DNA of 64,000 bases from Nonlabens agnitus (GTDB lineage: Bacteria; Bacteroidota; Bacteroidia; Flavobacteriales; Flavobacteriaceae), in NCBI RefSeq assembly GCF_002994045.1, contig NZ_MQUC01000003.1:2890501-2954500 (forward strand), written 5' to 3'. The position numbers and the translations under genes are program-made. Of the stretch, positions 52,228-59,893 are shown in pieces; position 1 is the first letter of the stretch, and each line of letters starts with the position of its first letter. The notes beneath the pieces were generated by a model that had not been told where the DNA came from, ran no database searches, and saw only the letters and a list, made by a program, of their open reading frames with translations.

Positions 52228-55053
52228 TTACGCAATATTTCTAATGTTGCGTATTTTCAAATAGGCCTCACTAGCTGCAGCAGCAACTATGGGGTCTTTT
52301 TTTGTTGTGGCTCTAACCAGTAAAGGCATGAAATCTTCGTTTCCTGAATCTACTATGACTTGAATGACAAGTTTGTTGAGAGCGCGATCCTGTAGCTCTA
52401 GTAATTGTAGATAACATTGCTTTTCAGTAGGCAAATGAATGCGGTCATTTATCTCTGATAGGTTTGCATCATGGCTGCTTATGGAAGATTCAATGATAGG
52501 AAACAGCTGGGTTTTGAAATTACGTGAAATAAGCCCTTCTAGAAATTCCATGGTGGCTCTACGAGTTTCCTTTTTTTCACTTTGTAGTCCACGATAGGCG
52601 ATAAAAACATCCCTAGAATTAAAATGTAGCGCCAGGATATTAAAGATTCTCTTCAAGTTATTGTCTAGCGCCTTGCGCAATCCTATTATGAGTTCTTTTC
52701 TGGAACCTGTCTCATGGATGTCAATCACCCTTTCTGGATGTAAGTTGGATCGTTCTACAATGCGCTGGCAGTAATAGCAGGCTTCTAAGAGACGATATTG
52801 TTCACATTCAGACCTAATGATTTTAAAATACACGCGTTGCGGAATGTGAAGGTCACCTTGGACCTTTTTGAAAACCGAAAGCTCGTTGGTGATCCTCGTA
52901 CGCAATTTCAGGCTGCCTTCCTGACTCAGGCTCAAGAGAGCTCGCACTGCCTTGGTAGTTCCTAGTTCTAAAAGAATGTCTGGCAAATATTTCTTAACGG
53001 CTTTGGGAGCCACTGGATCCTTGTAACGCTTTATCAAATATGTAATAATGCTATTTCCATAATTGGAGATGGCTATAATGGCGCTTTCGCGAAAGCGTGC
53101 ATCATCCAACTCATTGATCAACAACGGCAAAAAGTTTTCATGAGCGGTATTTCCTGCTGCAAGTATGGCTGCAGTGCGCAACTCGTGATCTGGATTTTCA
53201 AAATACCTAAGGATAAAGCGGTGTCTGTTTTCACCTTTTGCATACCCTATAGCCTTGACCAGTTCGATGACCTCTTCTTTCCTGAAGTTTCCTTCATTGC
53301 GGTCCAGTTCGTCCAAAAATAGATTGATACGCAGGTCTAGGTTATATTTTGCGGCCAGTTTGGGATTGTCTTCGGTTTCCTGAGCAAGACATAATAATGC
53401 TGCACTAGAAATGTAGTCGCTCTCGTGATCCAGGTAATTCTCAAAAAACTGCTCTGGGAATTTAGTGTCCTGGCTCATTAGGTATTGCATCGCCGCTAGG
53501 ACGACCTCGTCATTTTCAGTATAAATCAGGTCATGAACTTTACCTACGGGATGGCCTCGATCAACATACTTCAAGTTAGCAATCGCACTGGCCACCACGT
53601 GTGGATCTGAATGTTCCAAAAGGTTGATGATAGGGGCTTTGAGAGATCGATGTGCCAGTTCTGGGACGCGATCCAGCATGTATAGAATATCTTTGGACCC
53701 ACCAGATTCAAAAACTACTTTCATGTTGTTTCGTATCAAACTGTTCGAGCGTTTCTCGAGTTTGATCTGTTCCCTGCTCACGATCATTTCCTTAAAGGTG
53801 CCAAAGTACGCATCACGTACCTTCATGATCATGACCACCCATGCAACCACTAATACCAGAATAAGTATGGTGATAAAAACAGGCGACAGATCAAACGCCC
53901 TTACGATGAATATCAGGATTAAACCTGCTAGCCCAGTGGCAACGCTATCCACAACGACATCGATAAAGGTTTTGGTTTTGTTTTTTACATCGCTAGGAAT
54001 AGGTAGTGCGAGTAGTTCTACCGCGCTTTTGTGAAGGGACTGTTTCAAGCTACCATCCAGGCCTTTAAGAACAATCACTACCCATAATTCTGGTATGAAC
54101 AATAAGATGACGCAACAAAATACGATTCCTATAGGAAGTGCGGCAAGACCAGTACTTACGCCACTTTTTGATAAAATGTGTCTGGTAATAAATAGCTGGA
54201 TAACCAGAGAAACAATGTTGAATGTAGAAAACCAAAATCCAAAAAAGGAAGCTAATTCTTGCGAGTCTGGAATGTTGCGCGAAGAGATGTAGCTAAATTG
54301 ATAGTCCACAAGCTTTGCCACCAGAACGCCTATCCCAATGACTGCTGCCAGAGCAGACAGGTGTTTTGAGTTAAATATAAGTTTGACACTGCTCTCGCTA
54401 GAAACTGTCGCACGTTCCTTACGTTTAAAAGAACTCAACTTATCAACGCGGTTGCGCCAGATGGAATTCATCACAAAGATGCAGCCCATGATCATGAAAC
54501 TTGCCAGTATCAATAGCGCGCCATTCCCTACATGTTCTGCCAGTAGGGACGTGAGATAACCACCTACAATACCACCAGCGATACCACCAGCACCTATGAA
54601 ACCAAAAAGTCGCTTTGCTTCTCTAACATTGAAGACAACGTTTGCCATGACCCAAAATTGACTGGTAGCCAATAGGGCAAACAAGGCAACGATCGTATAA
54701 AAACAATAGGCTAGAAAACCGTTAAAGTAACCTACAGCGATTAGGACACCCATGATCATAAAGATCACGGTAAACACCATCAATGTGTAGCGTATGAGTG
54801 ACTTGAGCTTGAACCGCTCTAATGACTTGTTGTAGAGCAATGATCCTGCAACTGCAGCAAGGGCGATGATCACAAAAGCTTCGGCTAGGGCATCTGCGCC
54901 CAGTTCAGAAAGGAAAAGTGCGTTAACCGTAGGTTTGACTACGAGTAACGCACTTATAATTAAAAATATGTAGAGTTGCATGAGAAGCGAGATCGAAAGC
55001 TCGCCACTCCTTATGTCAAAAACTTTACGTATCCTGTCGGACAACCACTTCAT
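52228..55053 (-). CDS. MFS-type transporter fused to a C-terminal HEAT-repeat region
   Basis: The 941-residue protein has about twelve membrane helices in the first ~410 residues, with features of the Npt/ADP-ATP exchanger-like MFS branch, and then ~500 residues of soluble helical HEAT repeats (for example the ADPHVVASAIANLKY-type and ARFRESAIIAISNYG-type units). The family is known in Bacteroidetes; the substrate is unknown. The repeat region could bind a protein partner. Its start overlaps the end of the upstream serine hydrolase by 29 bases. A perfect palindrome encodes RFRES in one HEAT repeat. Confidence 0.82.
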   Translation of the reverse strand: MKWLSDRIRKVFDIRSGELSISLLMQLYIFLIISALLVVKPTVNALFLSELGADALAEAFVIIALAAVAGSLLYNKSLERFKLKSLIRYTLMVFTVIFMIMGVLIAVGYFNGFLAYCFYTIVALFALLATSQFWVMANVVFNVREAKRLFGFIGAGGIAGGIVGGYLTSLLAEHVGNGALLILASFMIMGCIFVMNSIWRNRVDKLSSFKRKERATVSSESSVKLIFNSKHLSALAAVIGIGVLVAKLVDYQFSYISSRNIPDSQELASFFGFWFSTFNIVSLVIQLFITRHILSKSGVSTGLAALPIGIVFCCVILLFIPELWVVIVLKGLDGSLKQSLHKSAVELLALPIPSDVKNKTKTFIDVVVDSVATGLAGLILIFIVRAFDLSPVFITILILVLVVAWVVMIMKVRDAYFGTFKEMIVSREQIKLEKRSNSLIRNNMKVVFESGGSKDILYMLDRVPELAHRSLKAPIINLLEHSDPHVVASAIANLKYVDRGHPVGKVHDLIYTENDEVVLAAMQYLMSQDTKFPEQFFENYLDHESDYISSAALLCLAQETEDNPKLAAKYNLDLRINLFLDELDRNEGNFRKEEVIELVKAIGYAKGENRHRFILRYFENPDHELRTAAILAAGNTAHENFLPLLINELDDARFRESAIIAISNYGNSIITYLIKRYKDPVAPKAVKKYLPDILLELGTTKAVRALLSLSQEGSLKLRTRITNELSVFKKVQGDLHIPQRVYFKIIRSECEQYRLLEACYYCQRIVERSNLHPERVIDIHETGSRKELIIGLRKALDNNLKRIFNILALHFNSRDVFIAYRGLQSEKKETRRATMEFLEGLISRNFKTQLFPIIESSISSHDANLSEINDRIHLPTEKQCYLQLLELQDRALNKLVIQVIVDSGNEDFMPLLVRATTKKDPIVAAAASEAYLKIRNIRNIA
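53082..53097. repeat. Dispersed palindrome copy in the transporter-HEAT gene
   Basis: Perfect 16-mer read on the minus strand as ARFRESA, matching the V/F-R-x-x-A pattern of HEAT repeats. Confidence 0.97.
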
Positions 55054-56005
55054 TCTCTTGTTCTAATTCTACAGGCAAGATAACAGATTTGCGTAATGCC
55101 AATTCTGCTGGCTGTACTAAATTTCTGATAATTTGTTCACCATTAGGATCTTCAATCAACGCAACAAGAATGTACTTTCTGCCATCTTCTCCCCAAACTA
55201 GGATAGAGTCAGAATGCCAGTTTTTCCATGATCCGCTTTTTCTAAAAAGTCGTGCGTCTGGCGCAATACGATCAAGGGTATTTACAAACTTGTGGTGCAA
55301 TGATGGATTTTCCATAATGTCCAACATTTCCTTGCTTCTGGTTTTGTTGATCAATTGACCGGTAGCCAATTGATAGTAGAATTTTGCTACTGCATCTGTT
55401 GTTGCTGCGTGGCTTAAACCTCTTATAGGTTCTGGATTTCTTTTTCCTTGAGCGGCATATCTTTTACCTACCCAAAGACCACCAACACCATCTTTGTCAT
55501 AAAATGGATTGGAAGGGTCACACATCAAGTCTTCAATCTTTTGAAAACCTACGCGATCAATCATTCTGGTAGATGCCGCGTTGTTTGATTTTGAAATCAT
55601 CAACCACATGTCATCTCTAACCTTAGGCGTATCTTTTAGTTCACCATTTTCAATCGCGTCCATTGCTGCATATAAAACGGCAATTTTAGGAAGGCTGGCG
55701 GCATACATCATGTTGCTACCATTGATACTGGCGTATTTTATATTCTCTGCATCATTAAGATCAACTAGACTTACTGACATCCTTTTTTGCTGGATCAACT
55801 TCCTCCAGTCAGGATTTGCCATCAATTGAGCTTTGAGATTGAGTTGTAGGGTAGTGTTTTGAAACGTTTTAACATCTTTATTATTCAATGCTAAGTTTAC
55901 TAGCGGTGCATCATCGTCTGCTGCACTCATATTCCAAGAAGCTGCTAGGAATAGAAAAATAAGAATTCTGTTTAACATACTGATTTTTAGGGTTTTTCGA
56001 TTCAT
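55025..56005 (-). CDS. Serine hydrolase, class A beta-lactamase-like, exported (second copy)
   Basis: The protein (326 residues from this ATG) has a signal peptide ending near NMSA, then SxxK as SLPK, SNN in SKSNNAAS and KSG in RKSGSWKNW. It resembles the serine hydrolase at 50988 in layout and motif variants. Starts at 56026 and 55978 are also possible; 56005 gives a basic N-region before the hydrophobic core. It overlaps the transporter-HEAT gene by 29 bases, so the two are probably coupled. Family function may be peptidoglycan or beta-lactam hydrolysis; not decidable here. Confidence 0.78.
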   Translation of the reverse strand: MNRKTLKISMLNRILIFLFLAASWNMSAADDDAPLVNLALNNKDVKTFQNTTLQLNLKAQLMANPDWRKLIQQKRMSVSLVDLNDAENIKYASINGSNMMYAASLPKIAVLYAAMDAIENGELKDTPKVRDDMWLMISKSNNAASTRMIDRVGFQKIEDLMCDPSNPFYDKDGVGGLWVGKRYAAQGKRNPEPIRGLSHAATTDAVAKFYYQLATGQLINKTRSKEMLDIMENPSLHHKFVNTLDRIAPDARLFRKSGSWKNWHSDSILVWGEDGRKYILVALIEDPNGEQIIRNLVQPAELALRKSVILPVELEQENEVVVRQDT

Positions 56006-56129
56006 GTTAAAAGATTCATAAACCATGCCGAATGTATTTAATGATATGGTTTTAAAACGTTAAAAACCAACATTTAACACTTTTTATCCTTAGGCCATGA
56101 TTTGAACCATCCTTTTAACGATTGAACGT

Positions 56130-56137
56130 TACATTTG
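56130..56137 (+). promoter_or_regulatory. Promoter -7 element (TACATTTG) of the hemW operon
   Basis: TAnnTTTG match that ends six bases before the ATG at 56144. The in-frame TTG at 56135 lies within it. Confidence 0.6.
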
Positions 56138-56143
56138 TTGCAC

Positions 56144-57280
56144 ATGAGCGGCATTTATATTCATATTCCTTTTTGCAAGCAGGCTTGTCACTATTGTGAC
56201 TTTCATTTTGTGACCTCCATGAAACACAAGAATCGTGTAGTAGCGGCGCTTCAGGAAGAATTACGGCTGCGCAGCAGCGAGGCAAAAAATACCAGTATTG
56301 AAACGATTTATTTTGGCGGTGGAACTCCTAGCGTTCTGGAAAGCACCGCTATCGATGCTATTATTGAGACCGTTTATTCCAATTATCAGGTAATTGCTGA
56401 CCCAGAAATCACTCTTGAGGCAAATCCTGACGACTTGACACCAGAAAAGATAGCCGCACTGGCAAAGACTAAAATCAACAGATTGAGCATAGGTGTGCAA
56501 TCCTTTTTTGAAGAAGATCTCAAGTTAATGAACAGAGCTCATAATGCGGTAGAAGCGATGGAGTGTATCTCGCTTTCGCGAAAGCGATTTCCCAACATAT
56601 CCATTGACCTTATTTATGGCATTCCAGGATTGACTGACGACCGCTGGCGAGAAAATCTTTTCAAGGCCATTGACTTGAAAGTACCGCACATTTCAAGTTA
56701 TGCGCTTACCGTGGAAGATGATACCGCACTCAAGACGTTTATTGAGAAAGGAATTATTGATGAGGTCGACGATGAACAGGCACAACGCCAATTCAATATT
56801 TTGCTGGATACCATGCAGTTGCATTCCTATGAGAATTATGAGTTTTCAAACTTTGGCAAAGAAGGCTTTTTCTCTCGCAACAATACCGCTTACTGGACAG
56901 GTAAATCCTATATAGGTATTGGTCCCAGCGCGCATAGTTTTGACGGTAAAAGGCGCGCCTGGAACATCAACAACAATGTCAAATATTTAAAAGCCATTGA
57001 GGCTGGAGACTTGCCTCAGGAAACAGAAGAGCTTACGGTAGTAGATCGTTACAACGAATACATCATGACCGGCCTGCGCACCATTTATGGAGTTTCCTTA
57101 TCGCATGTGGAACTTGAATACGGTTCCAAATTTAAAGAGTACCTCTTACAGCAATCCACAAACTACCTCAAGGATCATTTGTTATATTTAGATGATGATA
57201 CATTGCGCGTCACTCGCAAGGGAAAATTCCTAAGTGATGGTATCGCCAGTGAACTCTTCATGCTCAACCTTAATTCATGA
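56144..57280 (+). CDS. hemW: Radical SAM heme chaperone HemW
   Basis: The 378-residue radical SAM protein starts MSGIYIHIPFCKQACHYC with the cluster cysteines Cys11, Cys15 and Cys18, followed by TIYFGGGTPS and IDLIYGIPGLT. HemW hands heme to respiratory enzymes; it was long annotated as oxygen-independent coproporphyrinogen oxidase (HemN), which it resembles but whose catalytic residues it lacks. The ATG at 56144 was chosen because an earlier TTG overlaps the promoter. It is the first gene of a six-gene run ending at 61663. A perfect palindrome encodes LSRKR. Confidence 0.94.
   Translation: MSGIYIHIPFCKQACHYCDFHFVTSMKHKNRVVAALQEELRLRSSEAKNTSIETIYFGGGTPSVLESTAIDAIIETVYSNYQVIADPEITLEANPDDLTPEKIAALAKTKINRLSIGVQSFFEEDLKLMNRAHNAVEAMECISLSRKRFPNISIDLIYGIPGLTDDRWRENLFKAIDLKVPHISSYALTVEDDTALKTFIEKGIIDEVDDEQAQRQFNILLDTMQLHSYENYEFSNFGKEGFFSRNNTAYWTGKSYIGIGPSAHSFDGKRRAWNINNNVKYLKAIEAGDLPQETEELTVVDRYNEYIMTGLRTIYGVSLSHVELEYGSKFKEYLLQQSTNYLKDHLLYLDDDTLRVTRKGKFLSDGIASELFMLNLNS
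56571..56586. repeat. Dispersed palindrome copy in hemW
   Basis: Perfect 16-mer in the LSRKR phase, just before the conserved ISIDLIYGIPG motif. Confidence 0.97.
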
Positions 57281-58098
57281 AATATTTCTTACTCCTTTCC
57301 ATTTCCTTATTCATCTTTTCATCTTGTAAAACTGAGGAAGAAGACCAGCTTACCAGGTTGACTTATGATCAAATGACAGATCTAGTCATTTCTAATGCAT
57401 TGTTACTACCTGATGATGTGAAGTATTATGGGCTGGACGGTACATTGCTCAGTGAAGAGGAACGAGAAGCTGCGTCTGAAGATCTGCTTTATGCAGATTG
57501 GTATATCAATAACGAGTTGGAGCTCATTAAGGTTCAATTAAACGATTCTGATGCCGAAAGAAAACGTCGCAAGAAAGAGCCCTTATTTACCAGCATCGAT
57601 AACGTGGATTGTGCCAGGCTTGATGCTATTCTTGAAGAGATCTACGATCGCGATCAACAAAATAGAACCGATAATTTGATGGACGAGTCCATCGACCAGA
57701 ACAATTTGGAAGCTATTGAGCTTATTCTGGACAAGTGCGGCATGCCTACCAGTGATACCAGCAGTAGCAAATCCCTTCAAGCCATCTGGCTGGTTATCCA
57801 GCACGCTGGTGCCGACAAACGTGAGCAATATTTTCCGTTATTGGAAAAGGCAGCGCAAAGAGGCGATCTGGATTTGCAGGACATCGCATTGATGAAGGAC
57901 CGCATGCTACTGGACAAGAATGAACCTCAAATTTACGGTTCTCAAGTTTTGATCAATGACGGCATCTATGAGTTGTACCAGTTACAAGATCCAGAAACGG
58001 TAGACGCAAGACGAGCCACCGTTGGCTTAGGCCCGTTATCAGAATATCTGGCGCATTGGGACATTGAATTTAGCGTTGCCCAAAAACCACTGAACTAA
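57277..58098 (+). CDS. DUF6624 lipoprotein
   Basis: The 273-residue protein has a lipobox FIFSSC (Cys17) and a C-terminal part with LQAIWLVIQHAGADKREQYFPLLEKAAQRGDL and LLDKNEPQIYGSQV, the DUF6624 pattern. Function unknown. It overlaps hemW by four bases (ATGA) and the cyclase gene by one base (TAATG). Confidence 0.8.
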   Translation: MKYFLLLSISLFIFSSCKTEEEDQLTRLTYDQMTDLVISNALLLPDDVKYYGLDGTLLSEEEREAASEDLLYADWYINNELELIKVQLNDSDAERKRRKKEPLFTSIDNVDCARLDAILEEIYDRDQQNRTDNLMDESIDQNNLEAIELILDKCGMPTSDTSSSKSLQAIWLVIQHAGADKREQYFPLLEKAAQRGDLDLQDIALMKDRMLLDKNEPQIYGSQVLINDGIYELYQLQDPETVDARRATVGLGPLSEYLAHWDIEFSVAQKPLN

Positions 58099-58901
58099 TG
58101 AAAGCTTTAACTCTATTCCTTCTGGCTACGTTGGTCTCTTGTACCACAACAAAAAACGACCCTATGGAAACTACCTTATTCATCGACGACAAGCCGTTAT
58201 CGATCGATCTGAACAATCCTATTGACATTAGTCTTGCGGTACAAAATAATGCCGGCGTTGGCGCCTGGTACATCGATCAGCCCAAAATTACACATGTTGA
58301 GGTGGACGGTTATGTGGGCAAGGTTTCCATGGGCGGCAGCACTAATTTCAATGATGTGTTTTTCAACCCGCACAGTCATGGGACGCATACAGAATGCATA
58401 GGTCACATAACCGAAGAATTTCATAGCGTGAATAATGCGCTGGAAAAAAGCTTTTTCACGGCTCAACTGATCACGGTGACTCCAGAAAATCGTGATGGCG
58501 ACCAGGTAATCAGGGCCGCTATGTTTGAGGATCTAGATAAGGTAGATGCAGTGATCATACGTACGCTGCCTAACACAGATGACAAGAAAAGCAAGAATTA
58601 CAGCAATACAAATCCGCCATATTTGATGGAAGAGGTGATGTTACGCTTTCGCGAAAGCGGCATCCAACACGTCCTCATCGATTTACCCAGCGTTGATAAA
58701 GAAAGAGACAACGGTGCCTTGCTGGCTCATAAAGCCTTCTGGGATTTTGATGGAAACCAAAGATTAAATGCCACAATCACAGAGTTGATCTACGTGCCTA
58801 GCGCTGTTGCTGACGGGAAATATATTCTAGACCTGCAGGTGGCACCAATTGAAAATGACGCCGCGCCATCGCGACCTATCCTATATGCGATTAAATCCTA
58901 A
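58098..58901 (+). CDS. Cyclase/kynurenine formamidase family lipoprotein
   Basis: The 267-residue protein has a lipobox TLVSC (Cys15) and the cyclase-type metal-binding motif HSHGTHTECIGH. Family enzymes hydrolyse N-formylkynurenine or related amides, and also act in polyketide cyclisation. Because it is lipidated and exported, a role in kynurenine metabolism is doubtful and the substrate is open. A perfect palindrome encodes RFRES before the conserved VLIDLPSVDKERDNG motif. Confidence 0.83.
   Translation: MKALTLFLLATLVSCTTTKNDPMETTLFIDDKPLSIDLNNPIDISLAVQNNAGVGAWYIDQPKITHVEVDGYVGKVSMGGSTNFNDVFFNPHSHGTHTECIGHITEEFHSVNNALEKSFFTAQLITVTPENRDGDQVIRAAMFEDLDKVDAVIIRTLPNTDDKKSKNYSNTNPPYLMEEVMLRFRESGIQHVLIDLPSVDKERDNGALLAHKAFWDFDGNQRLNATITELIYVPSAVADGKYILDLQVAPIENDAAPSRPILYAIKS
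58644..58659. repeat. Dispersed palindrome copy in the cyclase gene
   Basis: Perfect 16-mer in the RFRES phase, before the VLIDLPSVD motif. Confidence 0.97.
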
Positions 58902-58906
58902 CTTTG
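58899..58906 (+). promoter_or_regulatory. Internal promoter -7 element (TAACTTTG) of the DUF4230 gene
   Basis: TAnnTTTG match whose first three bases are the cyclase stop codon. It ends four bases before the DUF4230 ATG, so a leaderless internal transcript is possible. Confidence 0.55.
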
Positions 58907-58910
58907 TCAT

Positions 58911-59525
58911 ATGGAGTATTTATTCATAGGTCTTGCAGTAGGAGCAGTAGCTGCATTCTTTATTTTTAGATGGTTCGGTGGATCTTCTAAAGACAACCGG
59001 AAGGAGCAAAGCGTCGTGTTGATGGAAAAAATCAGGACGGTCTGTAAATTCATCACCGTAGAAGGTGACTTTGCCGAAATCTACCATTATCAAAATGTCA
59101 AGGACAAAATAGCCAACTTCTTGCTGGGCAAGAAAAAAGCCATCATCCTTATCAATGCCAAAGCTCACATAGGATTTGACCTGACAAAAATCCGTATGGA
59201 GAGCGATACTGACAACAAGATCATACGCTTGACCGAGTTCCCACAACCACAACTCATGAGTATCGAGACCGATTTTAATTACTACGACAAGAGCGAAGGT
59301 TGGGCCAACTATTTTACCAGCGATGATTTGACTGAGGTCACTCGCAATGCAAAACAGCACATCGTCGATAAGATCCCAGAAAGCGGTCTTATGGAACAAG
59401 CTAAAAAAGAAGCCCTAAATACCATCCAACTCATGGAAGGACTGGCGCAAACCATAGGCTGGAAATTGGATTACACTGCCTTGATTTTGGACAAGGCGAT
59501 GGACACCAAAAAACTACCAGAATAG
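58911..59525 (+). CDS. DUF4230 membrane-anchored protein
   Basis: The 204-residue protein has one N-terminal helix (residues ~2-19) and a soluble region with VCKFITVEGDFAEIYHYQN and LLGKKKAIILINAKAHIGFDL, as in DUF4230 proteins. Function unknown. It shares one base of its stop codon with the GTG of the next gene. Confidence 0.83.
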   Translation: MEYLFIGLAVGAVAAFFIFRWFGGSSKDNRKEQSVVLMEKIRTVCKFITVEGDFAEIYHYQNVKDKIANFLLGKKKAIILINAKAHIGFDLTKIRMESDTDNKIIRLTEFPQPQLMSIETDFNYYDKSEGWANYFTSDDLTEVTRNAKQHIVDKIPESGLMEQAKKEALNTIQLMEGLAQTIGWKLDYTALILDKAMDTKKLPE

Positions 59526-59893
59526 TGGAAATTGACCAGCTTCAGGACTATTGCCTGGCAAAAAAAGGAACCACGCAAGAAATGCCCTTTGACAACGAGA
59601 CACTGGTATTTAAAGTTATGGGGAAGATGTTCATGCTGCTGGGACTGGAACGATGGGAACGCGGCGAGCCATCCATTAATGTCAAATGTGATCCCCAAAA
59701 AGCCATTGAATTGCGTGAGCAATATGACGGTGTAGTTACCAGCGCCTGGCACATGAATAAAACCCACTGGAACACCATACATTTGAATCAGTCCATGACT
59801 GATGCTGAAGTCCTGAAATGGATCGACCACAGTTATGCACTTGTTGTAGCTGGATTGACTAAAAAACTACAAGCCCAATTAAACACCATCTGA
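59525..59893 (+). CDS. MmcQ/YjbR family DNA-binding protein
   Basis: The 122-residue protein starts at GTG (MEIDQLQDYCLAKKGTTQEMPFDNETLVFKV) and contains LNQSMTDAEVLKWIDHSYALVVAGL, the YjbR/MmcQ fold that looks like a DNA-binding CyaY-like domain. Its role is unknown. It lies between DUF4230 and the MutS-like gene without gaps. Confidence 0.87.
   Translation: MEIDQLQDYCLAKKGTTQEMPFDNETLVFKVMGKMFMLLGLERWERGEPSINVKCDPQKAIELREQYDGVVTSAWHMNKTHWNTIHLNQSMTDAEVLKWIDHSYALVVAGLTKKLQAQLNTI

Noticed and set aside
58911..59399. 159-residue open frame on the minus strand within the DUF4230 gene
   Set aside because: Antisense shadow of the real gene, which has a promoter element and overlaps its neighbours properly.
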